A DNA stretch of 64,000 bases from Prorocentrum cordatum (GCA_963575745.1 CAUYUJ010014771.1:475593-539592); one strand, 5' to 3'. Positions 11,445-25,000 are shown, counted from the first letter of the stretch. Program-made: numbers and translations. The notes: a model not told the origin generated them from the letters alone.

Positions 11445-12838
11445 AGCTGCAGATGTCTGGGCCGTTCGCCAAGATGATTGGTTGCCAAGGGTTTTTGAGC
11501 TGCTACGAGTTGGATGTACCAGGGGCGTAGATCGCAGTGTAAATCTATGCAGGCCGTGCCTGCCAAAGTGAAATTATGGAGGTCTTGCACATAGCGTGCA
11601 TCGCCCGATGTTGTGTTTTCGCGGTTGGACAAGGGGCAGGCGTTGTGGCACACATTCGGTCAATGTGATGCCAATGCGTCCATGTAGCGGACATGGAGAT
11701 CGGACAGCACATTAGGGGTGCAAGAAGTTTGCGTCGAAAAGGTGGAACAGGCGTGCTGGAAAAGCATTCGGATCCAGTGTTTCCGATCGCGGCGTCTTTA
11801 CAGAGGAGCCCCATGAAAGGTCCCATGAGAGCTCGCAATTTGAACATGCAGTTGAGCGAGAAACCCAATGCTGCGCATCATGGGTTTGCCTCAGCCATTG
11901 TCCCGCAGAAAGGAGACGGCTTCGCACCAGGACCTGTGAGGATTTCCTTTGCATCTATGTGCGTTCCTTTCGTCGCAGATTTCGGCCACAGCCGAATTTG
12001 TTTTCAAGAGTCTGTGACCTGCAGGAGGGCCATGACGCTGGCGCCCGCAGTATGGGTAAATGCGCCTCCCTCCAGCAATGGTCGCGTGCACCAGCACAGG
12101 GCTATGTACATACGTGACAGTCCTACCACAGCCTGCCTTTCAATTGCTCGCGCCCGTCCAGAAAGGGGCCCTCCTGCTTGCCAGGCACCGTCGGGGCCGT
12201 CGTCGACACAGTCGGAGACGGTATCGCCGGCACTGCTGACGATTTTGCCGAGAAGGCCGCAACGCCACCGCCTGGATCTTCACATGTGCAGTTACACCTC
12301 TACTCTTGTTTCCTTGCCGAGCCAGCCGTTGGGCTTCTGATGGACAGGCAACCCAGTTATTTCGTTGGCTATGGCGCTTAACATCTGAGCTCATCGCACG
12401 TGGGGTCACACGCGTGCTCATTCACTCAAGCCCAGAGCATGCCTTTCTCTTTACCGGTTGGCTTCAGAATCGCGAGTGTTTGTGAAACAATAGCGTTCGC
12501 ACTTAGATTGACATGGCATTAATTGCTGCAAGACGATACAAGCGCTTGGAATGCCGCTTACAGCAGGCATGGCCGCATACGCATGATGACCGCGGTTCTT
12601 TGTTCAATTTCGTACCCCATGTTCCGCGCAAGGTGCCTTGAAGTTGGTCGAAAATGACGCGGCCGGCCTGGGCGAGGGTTGGATACGTAGGTGGACATGT
12701 GTTTTTTCCCTACCCGACAGGTTAGGGCTGTCAGGTTTTAGGAACAGGCCTCCCGACCCGCCCAGTCCGCATACCGCGGCCGCCATATTCCCAGATCCAC
12801 CGAGTATCCCCCGAGAGTCACGCCTCGCGCATTCGACA
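11445..12838. other. No recognisable gene (1.4 kb)
   Basis: Mixed-composition DNA between the 77-bp satellite and the CATAACA array. The longest open frame (11693-12340, +) has no motif I recognise and competes with other frames of similar length. I see no RNA gene or clear repeat. Confidence 0.5.
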
Positions 12839-12839
12839 G

Positions 12840-13645
12840 ACAGAAACCAAAGTATAACATATCACAGCATCGCAGGACAGAGCATTGCATAACATGACAA
12901 AGCAGAACATGACCGAGCGCGGCACAATGTATTCCAAAACGCAGTGCAACGTACAATAGCATAGCACCATATGTAAACTATGGCAGAGCGGACCATGCAG
13001 AACATAGCATCACACCACACCACATAACACAACATACCATAGCATAACTCACCATATCATGCCACACCATCTCATAACATAATACACACTGACATAACAA
13101 ATCATGTAATACCACAGCGTTGCATCACACAGCATCCCATGGCATGACAAAGCAAACATACCGTAACAAAGCATTGCAGGAGTGAACATTCCATGCCAGA
13201 ACATACCACAGCATAACATGACACAACACAACACATGATGAAATAACACATCATAGCAACGCGATGCCAGAGCGGAGCATACATAACATAGCAGAACACT
13301 ACATGTCATGACCGACCAGATCAGAAAGCAACGTAACATGCCATGACGTAGCAACACATTTCATACTACACCATGACACAACAGACCATACCATAACACA
13401 GCATCACAGCACCGAACATCTGCATACCATGAATAATCATACCATGCCAGGGAGCGGCACAACATATTATATCATGGCAGAGCATGGCACAGCATAACAC
13501 CATACGCTATGGCAGCGCGGGGCAGACATACCATATCATGACACCACACTTCATGCCGTACCATACCATAGCAGAACATAGCCTAACATGCCATGCCATC
13601 ACATAGCGTAGCATCGCATACCATTGACGAACAACGCGTGCCATT
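12840..13645. repeat. Degenerate CATAACA/CATACCA low-complexity array, left part
   Basis: About 800 bp of short variants of CATAACA, CATACCA, CATAGCA and CATGACA, with no period kept exactly. The same family resumes at 18842-18960, on the far side of LINE A, which suggests one array split by that insertion. Translations of the minus strand here are artefacts. Confidence 0.85.
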
Positions 13646-13659
13646 GCATATATCCACAC

Positions 13660-16600
13660 ATGATCGCCCTGGCCAGTCGCCCGGTTCATCGGCATGACGG
13701 CCCTTACCACGGCTCGTTGGTGGGGGTTGCTTGGAATTCTCAAGTTTTCTTCGCGGTGGACGTCAGGAAACACTTCGCGAAGGCCAAATATGTGATGCGA
13801 ATGCTTCGTGGCCGCGACTTCGTGCTGCTGTCCGAGGCGCACGTCACGGAAGGCGACAAGGCCGCCTGGCGGCCGTCGCTGGGCTTCACGGCGATGTGGT
13901 CGACGGGCACCTCGGCGAGGGCAGAGGTGGGCATCATCCTCCGGGACAGTTTCCTGCGGCAGTTTGACCCCGACCCGGTCTGGGACGAACCCGTTCCAGG
14001 GCGTGCCGCTGTGCTGCGACTCCGAGGCCCCCTTGGAGCGTTCGACATTTGGACAGTATATTTTGCCACCGGCACCCGTGGCCTCGTGCACGCGACGACG
14101 GACGAAGAGGCTAACATGCAGGTGAAGATGCAGAGGCAGTTTATGCGGGAGCGCATCAACGCGAAGATGAGCCCGACGTGCTAGGTGCTGAGCGTCATTG
14201 GTGGGGACTTTAACTGGGTAGTGGAGGGGGCGGACCGGACCTCGAAGGACGATCGGCTCCTCGACCCCATCCGGCAGGCCAACGTCAGAGACAAGGCGGA
14301 TGAAGATCACTGGCGGGAGGACCTGTGTCGGAGGCACGGTCTACACGAGCTCCACCAGATGCAGGCCTTTCATGACGACGCCGGGTGCCGATCGCGGATC
14401 GACAGGATAGATTGGAATGCTCATGTATCCACCCAGTGCGACACGACTCTGCGCTGCGTTCCCTTGGCCTGGGTTCCACACTTGTCCCATCATCGGGCCC
14501 TTGCCTTCGGCCGTCGGCGGGCGCGGCCGATCCCTGACCAGCCCACCCCGTTCCGGCTGCGGTGCTTCGAGATCCTGCCTGGCCTGTTCGCGTGGCGGCC
14601 CTGTATTGGACGCTCCTGCGGAGGGCGGAGAACGTGCTGTCCAATGGCCTCGGGGACGCTGGCCACCCGGACTCCGCGAGCTCTTCGGCTGCCCCCTCGC
14701 CGTGCATATCCGGCTTCGCTCGCCTCCGCATCCTGAAGGAGGCCATGAGGACGGTCGCCGACACGATGGGCCGCGAGAAGCAGCAGCAGGTGCCGGAGGC
14801 GACAGAGGCTGATGATCACCTTGGCTGGACTTTGCGGTGTGTCCGGGCTTTGGAGCGAGGGGCGGTCGGGACGGTCCGCCGCTGCTGCCAGGCATGCCCC
14901 AGGCTGGGCACTTTGTTCGGCGGCCCACTGGAGGCCATCCAGGCGCACGCGGTGGAGCTTGCTCGGGATTCGGCATTGCGGCAGCTACAAGAAATTCACA
15001 ATGCAGAGGGCGATGCGGACGTCGACGAGCCGGATTTTGAGGCGCTGCAACGCCGCCGCAACAGGGTAATGCAGTTGCTCGCGCGGTTGGCGCCGGGCCG
15101 GTCAGCGGCCCTGGGCGGAGTCGTGGACCGGCACGGCGTTATTCTCACGGACCCGGAAGACATGGCCCAAGCCTTGCGCTCGTATTGGCAAGGGGTGTTC
15201 AGGCGTCGACAGCACGACGATCGTGTTCTTCGACGCTGGTGCGCAGAAGACCTCGGCCCAGCACACCTGAGCTGTCTCCGCCGCCTCTGCCGAGAGGAGT
15301 GGTTGCCGTCGCGGGCGGACCTTGACAAGGCCATCAAGGAGGCGCCGAAGTTTTCCCCAGGGCCGGATGGGCTCCCGCTTGCCGTCTGGCGGTCACTAGG
15401 GCCTTTGGGCGGAGGTGTGCTCGAAGCAACTCTTCGCGATATGATGTCTGGCGACGGCCCGGAAATTGTTGCCCGGGACTGCCCTGCCTTCAACGACTCC
15501 TTGCTGGTCTTTTTACCAAAGGCGGGTACGGCACTGGAGGGCGGGGAGCGGCTGGGGTGCAAGCCCGACGCCACGCGCCCACTCAGCATTGCCAGCGGGG
15601 ACAGCTGGATCTTGGCCAACGCAGTGAGGCTCCAGCTAGAGAAGTGCGCTGCCCCTTGGATCTCACGTGAACAGCAAGGATTATTGCCAAGCCTTTCGAT
15701 GGTCAGCAACATCATGGCGATCGAGGAGCGGATGATGGAGGTAGCATTGACAGAGGACGCAGGCATCGCGGTCTTCCTGGACTTCCGCGCTGCTTTTCCG
15801 AGCGTCGCGCGGTCGTTAATCCTCTCTATCTTGGCTCACATGGGCCTCCCTGCAGAGCTGCTCAACATCATAACGACCCTTTACCACAATAATTGGTGTT
15901 GGCTGGCGGCGGGGGGTGGGCAGCATTCAGGCTTCTACGTTGAGAGCGGAATCAGACAGGGATGCCCGCTATCCCGGTGTTCTTTGCGATTGTCTCCGAC
16001 TTGTTGCTTCGCTGCATTTTCCGCGCGGTTCCTGGCGCGCTCGCCAGGGCGCACGCCGACGACGTTGCCTTGGTCTTCTGGGATTGGCGGGAACGGCACC
16101 AGTATTGGCGCCCCTCTTGGCGGAGTATGGCACCATGTCTGGTCTGGAGCTGAACGTGGACAAGTGCGTTTGGTGGACCTCGCTGAGACAAGCCCGGCAC
16201 TAGCACGGAGCGCGGTGCAGCAGGAGTTGCCGCAGTGGGGAGGGATGCATTTTGACGACTTTGCGAAATATTTTGGCGCGTACCTCGGCCCAGAGCGAGC
16301 GGCCAAGTCGTGGGAGAAACCGATGCGCAAGTATCTGGAGCGGTCCTCCTTCTGGGGCCAGGCTGGCGGCGGTCTCCACGTCGCTGCGCTCGCCTACTCG
16401 GTCCACGTCCTGCCGGCATTGTCCGTCGTGGCGCAACTGGAGGACCTTCCGCCAGGATGGGGGGACCTGGAGGCCAGGCGCACGAAGAACTTAACGCGCT
16501 GCCCCGGCAACGGCTCCCTGCTGATGTTATTGCCGCACCTGGACCTGACGGGAATGCCAAAGGCCTTCGCGAGCGTGGCCTATATGGCCGAGGCGGCGAG

Positions 16601-17442
16601 CTTCGGATCGTCGCCAGGGAGGCCGGGTCCACTGGCGGGCTCTTGGTCGAGGCGAAGTCGCGAGCACTTCGCTTCTTGGAGGGCAACACTGACAAGATCA
16701 TCCGGGTGGCACTGTGGCGGTCATGGCTGGATGGCAGCATTCCCCACGCCTTGCCGCACGCGGTCGAGAGCCTCCGCGCTCGAGGGATTTCTGCCGCCGC
16801 CCTGGAACTCCAGCTGGGCGGACCTCGACCGTGGACGAGGGCAGCTGCGCGGCGCGCGCAGCGGGGATTGCAGAGAGCCGCGGCGCGGGCACAACTCGCC
16901 CTTTGCTACATCCAATATTGCGACGAGTGGCTGACCGCTGGCGGCTCAACGTGCTGCCCGGCCGCCGGGCCAACCGCTGCCAGGCCACGGTGACCTGGCC
17001 TCGGGGGCGAGCGCAGCCAAGGGTGGTCGCCGCTACGCTTCGTACTTTCACCCATTTTTGGGTGTCAGGGCGACGCATGCAGAATCGCCATGCCAAGTGC
17101 ATGATGGGCTGCGACCAGGAGGACCCGATCCAGCGCTACGCCACGCGCAGGCACGTCATGGCGTTCGGCACGACGGACCTGTGGTTGCAGCCGCTTTCGC
17201 CAGAGGACCGCGTGGCGGGCTTCTTGGGCGTCCTACACGCACGGCCAGCGGAGCACTCCCACGACGTACTGCGGAGAGCCCTGTTGACGACGGCCACGTA
17301 CAAGCTCCATGGCTGGTGGCGGCACCACGCCGACCATCGTTTGGGGTCGGCCGCGATGTTCCCGGCGTTGCGGATCCAGCTCAGGGAGGTCATGGCGGCG
17401 GAGTGGAACGAGCACGACGACGCCGAAGGGGACGGGATGTAG
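13660..17442 (+). pseudogene. LINE A: non-LTR retrotransposon, APE endonuclease + reverse transcriptase, frameshifted
   Basis: The first ATG of the open frame is at 13660. An AP-endonuclease-like domain follows in frame 1: VLLSEAHVTEG, GGDFNWVVEG (near 14205), SRIDRIDWN, LSHHRALAF. It is interrupted by an in-frame TAG at 14182-14184. At about 14593 coding moves to frame 3, with the RT blocks KFSPGPDGLPLAVW (about 15350), DATRPLSIASG, FLDFRAAFPSV (motif A, about 15775) and SGIRQGCPLS (motif B, about 15950). Near 15976 it shifts to frame 2 for PVFFAIVSDLLLRC and the catalytic RAHADDVALVF (motif C, about 16050). It then moves to frame 1 (GLELNVDKCVWW), frame 3 (FDDFAKYFGAYLG), frame 2, and finally frame 1 for the C-terminus with a cysteine pair (KCMMGC). 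Six or more shifts and a stop mark a dead copy. The element would nick DNA and prime its own cDNA synthesis. ORF1 was not found. Confidence 0.88.
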
Positions 17443-17495
17443 TGATTGCCTTTTGCACGCCCTGCCGCTGTTAATTTGTCTGTCTGTCTGTTTGC

Positions 17496-17529
<34 letters not shown>

Positions 17530-18841
17530 TGCGGTTTGGAGTGCGAGCGTTTTCGATCTACTCACGCATGCCTGGCTGCGGCACGGCATCGGAGAGGAGG
17601 GGTCGTCCCTCCCCGGGCACAGTGCGACACGCCGGCGTCCACACTCCGGAGGGCTGCCTTTCCTTCCTCGTTCTCCTCCTCCTCCCCCTCTTCCTCCGCC
17701 TCCTCCTGTAACTGTCCCGGCCGCGTGGCCGGTCGATCGTGGGAGGCGGTCTGCCTTCGACTCGGCCGGAGTCGAAATTGTGCACGAATTTGGGTGGACG
17801 CCGGCGTGTCGCCCCATTCGGGGGATGCCAGCCCGTCGATTTATTTATCCCGGGTCGAACCCGGCCGCGCTCGCTTGACGCAAGACGCAGTTTTATTCGG
17901 TGTATTTCTCCTCCCTTCCGTCCTTTCCTTTGTCCTCCGTCTCCCTCCGCCTCGTCCCTCTCCCTCCGAATCGTGGTGCCGATTTATTGGTCAGTGTCGG
18001 CAGGTCCATCCGCGGCTGTGGAATCCCCAGCGCCCGGCTCGAGTGTGCAGTCTCCCTCTTCTCCTTTTTTCCTCCGCCCTCCGCCTCCTTCCCCTCTCGT
18101 TTCCTCCTCTCCTAGGGTCGGGGCACGGTATGCGCTTGTGTGGCCGTTCCCGTGCTGTCAGTTGGCGCTCGCACCGGGTGCATGCGGGGGTGGGCCATTG
18201 ACGTGCTGCCCGGTCTTGTCGGCCGCTCCCTCCAAGGAACCGCTGCTCGCTCGCGTTGCCTTCTGTTGCTTGCCGCCTCCACACGGCGTGGCCGTGTTGT
18301 CAACCAGTCCCATTCTTCAGTGTTTCAGTTGCGCTTGGAGGCAATTCCGCCTTGCGTGTCTCACTCCAGTGGGACGCTCCTGCACGCAACTTACAGTTTA
18401 GTGTGCTTGATTCCAGATCCTCTGAGGTTGAGAGGGTCTCGAGACTTTGCTGGGTCATCTGGCCGTTCCCTCAGTCCTCTTCTTCCTCTTCCTCCTCCTC
18501 CTCCTCCTCCTCCCCCTCTCGGCCTCCTCCTTTCCTATTGTCGCTGTGTGTTATTTTTGTTGTTCGGCTGACGTGGCCAAATTGGAGTGTCCACACAGCA
18601 ACTGTCTTCTGTTCCCCCTCGCCGCGCCTCCTCTCCCACTTGTCCCCTTCACCCGAGTCTGGGGCTACTGCTGGTTTTTGTTTTCTGCCGTCACGGGTCG
18701 GCGGAGTTTCGGCCACGCTCGCAGGACAGCTTGGCGGGCTCAATTGTTGTGTTCGTCGTGTGGCTTGGGGAAGATATCCCTTTGGAAGGGCAGCGGATCG
18801 GGCGGGCTGCGCGTTGGAAAAACAACCCGCACGTGATCGCA
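17443..18841 (+). other. Probable 3' untranslated region of LINE A
   Basis: About 1.4 kb of pyrimidine-rich DNA between the LINE A stop and the return of the CATAACA array. It holds a TC dinucleotide run (17502-17529) and a TCC run (about 18478-18515). Open frames on both strands are low-complexity and I accept none. Its assignment to LINE A is inferred only from the bracketing array. Confidence 0.45.
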
Positions 18842-18960
18842 CTTCATAGCATGTGAAATCACACCGTGACAGAGCGCTACGTAACACACTGACATACCAT
18901 AAGATAGCGTAACATACACCGCGACAGTGTATACCATGACACAGCACGCCATAACCTACC
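18842..18960. repeat. CATAACA-type array, right part
   Basis: About 120 bp of the same degenerate CATAACA/CATACCA repeat as 12840-13645, resuming directly after the LINE A 3' region. Confidence 0.75.
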
Positions 18961-20580
18961 TATACGACCACCCTTCGGGTGATAAGGAGGTTCGGGGGGG
19001 GGGGAGGATGCAGCGTCTCACTCGATCGGTCTCACTATCCATCTCACTATCGGTCTCGCTCGATCGATCTCACTCGATCGATCTCACAATCGATCTCACT
19101 CGATATATCTCATTCGTTCGGTCTCAAAATTGATCTGATTATCGATCTCACAGTCGATTTCACATTCGGTTTCACTATCGATAGCACTACCGATCTCACA
19201 ATCGATCGAACATTCAACGTCATCATTATCATCATCATCACCACCATCATTTTCATCGTCATCGGGACACTGTCATCATCATCATCATCGACATCATCAT
19301 CAACGCCATCATCATCAGGCCATCATCATCATCCCCATCATCATTTCATCATGGTCAGCAACAGCATCATCATCATCATCATCATCGGCACACAGCCTTC
19401 GTCATCATCACCATCAGCATCATCATCATCGGGACACCATCATGGTCACCATCATTGTCATCGCCAACATCATCAACAACATCGGGACACCATCATCACT
19501 ATCATTTAATCATCATCATATTCGACAGCATCATCAACATCATCGGGACACCATCATCATCAGCAGCATCATCGTCACCAACATCATCATCAATATCATC
19601 ATCGGTACACCATCACCATCACCATCATCATCACCACCGTCATAATCATCATCATCGGGATTCCATACTCACCATCAGCAGCATCATCATTACCAACATT
19701 ATCATCAACAACAACGGGCAGAAACATCAACATCATCGTCATCTCATCATCATCAACAACATCATCAACATCACCAGCGGGACACAGCCATCGTCATCAT
19801 CACCATCAGCATCATCATCATCATCGGGACACCATCATGGTCACCATCGTTGTCATCGTCAACATCATCAACATCATCAGGACACCATCATCATCATCAG
19901 CTCATTATCATCGTCATCATCATCATCAACAGCATCATCAACATTATCGGGACACCATCATCATCAGCAGCATCATCATCACCAACATCATCATCAATAT
20001 CATCATCGGTACACCATCACCATCATCATCACCACCGTCATAATCATCATCGGGATACCATAATCATCATCATCAGCATCAGCATTACCAACATCATCAT
20101 CAACAACAACGGGCAGAACATCAACATCATTGTCATCTCATCATCATCATCATCAACATCATCATCATCATCACCAGGACACCATCATCGTCATCATCAC
20201 CATCAACACAACCATCATGATCATCATCAACATCATCATTATCGGGACACCGACGGGGCACCGACGGGACACCGGCGGGACACCGCGGGCCCCCGGCCGC
20301 CCGGAAGGGAGTCATTTGGTCCGGCCGCGCCTCAGCCACACGGGACACCAGCGGGACACCGGCGGGACACCGCGGGCCCCCGGCCGCCCGGAAGGGAGTC
20401 ATTTGGTCCGGTCGCGCCTCAGCCACAGGAGACTTTCGCTCGCCCGCCCACGCAGCTTCGCCTCGCACGCACGGCACGCACGAAAACGAAACCGAAGTCG
20501 ATTTCCCGGTAGGGGGGGCTCTCCGTTCCACTTCGATCTCACCCCCTCACCTCCGAACGTAACATGGCAAACCATACCAA
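18961..20580. repeat. Higher-order repeat module 1 (TCGATCTCAC + ATC array + CGGGACACC tail)
   Basis: It starts with CCCTTCGGGTGATAAGGAGG (about 18970). Next come about 200 bp of TCGATCTCAC-type repeats, then about 1 kb of ATC trinucleotides broken every 30-60 bp by CGGGACACC. The GC-rich tail contains a directly repeated block (about 20278-20340 and 20366-20428, with TTTGGTCCGG), and the module ends near CGTTCCACTTCGATCTC. All ORFs here (poly-His/Ser/Ile) are translation of the repeat. Confidence 0.9.
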
Positions 20581-20614
20581 CGCATCCGCTGACACTGTTG
20601 ACCATGCAGACCAC

Positions 20615-22660
20615 GTGATACACCCTTCCGGTGATAAGGAAGTTCGGGGGGGGAAGAACCAACGTCTCACCCGATCGGTCTCACTATCGATCTTACGATC
20701 GATCTCATTATCGGTCTCGCTCGATCGATCTCACTCGATCGATCTTACAATCGATACCACTCGATCTGTTTCATTCGATCGATCTCACAATCGATCTGAC
20801 TATCGATCTTACAGTTGATCGATATCACAATCTATCTCACATTCGGTCTCACTATTGATCCCACTATCGATATCACAATCGATCTCACAATCAATATCAT
20901 CATCACCAACAACATCGTCACGAACGTCATCAACATCATCATCTTCATCATCGGGGCACAATCATCACCACTTCGTCATCCCCAACATTATCGTCATCAT
21001 CTGGGCACCATCATCGTCACCATCAGCATCCTCATCAACATCCGCATTATCGGGACACCACCATCATCATCGGAACACCACCATAATCATCACAATATCA
21101 TCATCACCATCATGAGGAACACCAGCATCATCATCATCGGAACACCATCATCATCAACAACCTCATCATCGGGACACCATCATCATCGTCACCTTCATCA
21201 CCACCATCATCATCATCATCATCATCATTGGGACATCGTCATCATCACCAACATCAGCCTCATCATCATTATCATCACCATCATTGGGCCTCCATCATCA
21301 AAATCATCAGCATCACCTCATCAGCATCTTCACTGTCAACATAATCATCATCATCGGGAAACCAACATCGTCACCATCATCGTCAACATCATCATCATTG
21401 GGGCACAATCGTCATCACCATCATCACCGACAGCACCATCATCATCCTCATCATCATCATCGGAAAACCAGCATCATCATCTTCATCATCAACATCTCAT
21501 CATCCCATAACCATCAACATCATCATCACCATCATCATCATCGGGACACCATCACCATTAGCAACATTAGCATCACCAGCATCATCATCATCTTCTGGGC
21601 TCCATCATCATCACCACCATGGCCATCATCATCACCATCATCATCGTCGGGGCACCATCATCATCAACAGCATCATCATTTGGACACCATCATCATCATG
21701 AGAACAACACCGTCCTTATATCATCATCATCATGAACAACATTACCAACATCACTTTCATCGAGACACCATCATCATCAGCAACATCGTCATCATCAACA
21801 TCATCATCGGGGCACCATCACCATCGTCACCATCATCATCATGTGGACACCATCGTCATCATCAACAGCAGCATCATCATCATCGGTCCACCATCATCGA
21901 AATCATCATCAACACTTCATCATCACCCTCATCATCAACAGCACCTTCCTCATCGGGACATCAGCATCGTCAACATCATCATCAACATCATCTTCATCGG
22001 GACATCATCATCATCACCATCATCATCACATCAGCGTCATCATCATCATCGGGCCACCATCATCGAAAACATCCCCATAACCTCATCATCATCCCCATCA
22101 TCAACTTCATCATCATCCGGGACACCAGCACCACCATCATCACCATCATCAACACCGTGATCATCGGGACATCATCATCATCACCACCATCAACAGCATC
22201 ATCATCAACTTCATTATCACCTTCATTGGGACACCAGCATTATCATCATCATCCTACTCTTCTGCACCATCATCATCGTATCACCGTCATCATCATCAGG
22301 ATCATGAACATCGTCATCGTAGGGACACCATCATCATCATCAGGAACATTAGAGCATCATCAACATCATCATCATTGGGACACCATCATCATCACCACCA
22401 TGGCCATCATCATCATCAACATCGTCATCGTCATCACCATCATCATCGGGACACCGACGGGGCACCGGCGGGACACCGCGCGCCGCCAGGCCCCAGACAG
22501 GAAATATTTGGTCCGGCCGCGCTTCAGCCAGAGGTGGGACAATTGTCGCCCGCCCACGCAGCTTTGCTTCGCCCGCACGCACGGCACGCACGAACACGAA
22601 ACCGAAACCGATTTCCCGTTAGGGGAACTTTCCGTTCCACTTCGATCTAGCCCAGTCACT
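20615..22660. repeat. Higher-order repeat module 2, same order as module 1
   Basis: The same succession is repeated: CCCTTCCGGTGATAAGGAAG (about 20623), a TCGATCTCAC array to about 20890, a longer ATC array with CGGGACACC spacers to about 22450, a GC-rich tail with TTTGGTCCGG, and GTTCCACTTCGATCT near the end. It is a diverged second copy of a 1.6-2 kb unit. Confidence 0.88.
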
Positions 22661-22683
22661 TCCGACTACTATTACTACTACTG

Positions 22684-22727
<44 letters not shown>

Positions 22728-23099
22728 GCTACTAATACTACTACTACTGCTACTACTCATACGACTACAACGACCATTCCTACTACTATTACTTGTACTA
22801 CTACTACTACTGCTACTACTACTACTACTACTACTACGACTACTACTACTACTACTACTACTACTAAGACTACGACTATTACTCTTATGTCGCCTACGAT
22901 ACTTATTCCTTTTTGTTTTTAGTATTACTACTACTACCTCTATTTCTACTACTACTACTACTATTACGAAGACTACGACTATCACTGTTATGTATCCTAC
23001 GATTACTAATTCTATTATTCGTACTACCACTATTATTATTACTACTACTACTACTGATAGTAGTAGTAGTAGTAGTAGTACTACTACTACTAGTACGAG

Positions 23100-23143
<44 letters not shown>

Positions 23144-23187
23144 GTATTACTAGTATTACTACTTCACTACTACTACTACTACTACTA

Positions 23188-23227
<40 letters not shown>

Positions 23228-23285
23228 AACTACTACTACTACGACGACTACTACTACTACTACTACTACTAGTACGACTACGGTC
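22661..23285. repeat. TAC trinucleotide array
   Basis: About 620 bp of TAC/CTA repeats with scattered point changes. No gene. Confidence 0.95.
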
Positions 23286-23339
23286 ACAACTGAATTATGG
23301 TCGGTGAGCTTTGGGTTTGGGTTAAGGTTTGGATTGGGA

Positions 23340-24035
23340 TTTGGGTTTGCATAGTTATCATAGAAATCTTATTGCATCCCATAGGGTTCCATAGGAATCT
23401 TCTAGGATACCATAAGGATCCGAACTTTCCTTGTGCTTTCCATAAGGATCATTTCGGGTTCCATACGAACCCTTGAAGATTCCATCGGAATATTTAAGGA
23501 CCCCATAGGATCCCATAGGGCTCCATAGGGATGCCATCGGGCTCCATAGGGATCACATCGGATTCCACAGAGGATTCTGTAGTATCCCATACGGATCCTT
23601 AGTAGGATTCCGTAGAGATCCTGCAGGACCCCCAAACGATCTTACAAGGTTCCATAGGGACCCTATGGGGTCCCATCGGGATCGTAGAAGATCCCATTGG
23701 AATTGTGTAGGGTTCCATAGGGATCCAATCGGATTCCCTTGGGGTCTTATAGGGTTCCCGAACAATTCTATAGGATGCCACAGGGATCCGATCGGATTCT
23801 GTAAGTATCCTATTAATTTTCACAGTGATCCGACAGGATTCCATATGGATCTTAGAAGGATCCCATGAGGGCCTTATAAGATTCCATCGGGGTCCTATAG
23901 GATCCCATGGGGATCCTATAGGATCCCATCGGGACCCGATCGGTTTCCAAAGGATCCTATCGGATTTCATGGGGATCCTATAGGATTCCATACGGGTCCT
24001 ACAGGCTCCCATAGGAACCCGAAGGGCGTCTTAAG
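23340..24035. repeat. Degenerate GGATCCCATAGG-type array
   Basis: About 700 bp of variants of GGATCCCATAGGGTTCC and GGATTCCATAGGG, roughly 20-21 bp apart, with many substitutions. Open frames here are repeat translations. Confidence 0.85.
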
Positions 24036-24254
24036 GGATCCGACGCCAGTCTGGACGGCCAACCTGGCGAACGCGGATCATCAACGAAGGAATTATTTGA
24101 GATTCCTACGGAAAGAAAGGCGCCGGCAATCGGTCAGGTACGAAATAGGTTTAGTTTGTTTAACTTGATTATAAGCCTGTATTGATGGCCCCACAAAAGT
24201 ACCTTCCATAGAACGTTGGGAGGTCCCAGCCATAAAGAAGGTGTGGTCCTACGA

Positions 24255-24275
24255 GTGTTACTACTACTGCTGCTG

Positions 24276-24312
<37 letters not shown>

Positions 24313-24413
24313 TACTACTACTACTACTATTATTATTACTACTACTACTACTACTACTAGTACTACTACTAATACTACTAATACTACGGATGCTACTGCT
24401 ACTACTGCTGCTG

Positions 24414-24455
<42 letters not shown>

Positions 24456-24482
24456 TTACGGCGGCTACTACTATTACTACCA
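24255..24482. repeat. TAC trinucleotide array
   Basis: About 230 bp of TAC repeats in the same orientation as the arrays at 22.7, 26.2, 34.5 and 36.8 kb. The 200 bp to its left hold no visible gene. Confidence 0.93.
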
Positions 24483-24565
24483 CCTAGTACAGCGACTATT
24501 GTTATTGGTCCGACTACGACTACTACTACTCATCCTATCTCCCCACATCCAAAGTGGGGTTCTTG

Positions 24566-24720
24566 TTCGCTCACTCACTCACTCACTTACTCACTGACTC
24601 ATCAGCACTCACATATGATGATGATGAGTGTGTACGTGAGAGAGTGTGATGATCATCATCGTCATCATCACCAGTCAGTCAGTCAGTCAATCACTCACTC
24701 ACCCACTCACTCACTCGCCT
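24566..24720. repeat. CACT tetranucleotide repeats around a GATGAT patch
   Basis: TCACTCACTCACTC-type runs at about 24570-24605 and 24675-24720, with a short ATGATG patch between them. Confidence 0.85.
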
Positions 24721-24844
24721 TGGGCTTCGTCTGCGGGTGAATTATGAGGAAGTCTCAGGCAGGAGCCCCCTCCCTATGGGGCCCGCGGATTATGTTATTA
24801 ATCCGAGCGGGCCATCCAATTCCTGTAACTGTCGCCACTGTTGG

Positions 24845-25000
24845 GCTCTCGCGCTGCCAGAACGCTATTCCCAGGCCACATTTTGAATGCCCGGAGCCAA
24901 CTGTAGGCCACTTCGTGTTCTTCGTGCTCCCAGAACTCCATTCCTGGGCATGATTTTGAATGCCCAGAGCCAACTGTAGGCCACTTCGTGGTCTTCGCAG
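24845..25000. repeat. Tandem duplication of a roughly 80-bp unit
   Basis: Two adjacent copies share TTTTGAATGCCC, GAGCCAACTGTAGGCCACTT and CGTG(T/G)TCTTCG. They sit immediately before the GGCTGA array. Confidence 0.8.

Noticed and set aside
11693-12340. 215-codon ORF as a gene
   Set aside because: No motif, competing frames of equal quality, and no promoter or leader.
18979-23272. Long His/Ser/Ile-rich and Leu/Tyr/Thr-rich ORFs
   Set aside because: Pure translation of ATC and TAC microsatellites; no start context or domain.
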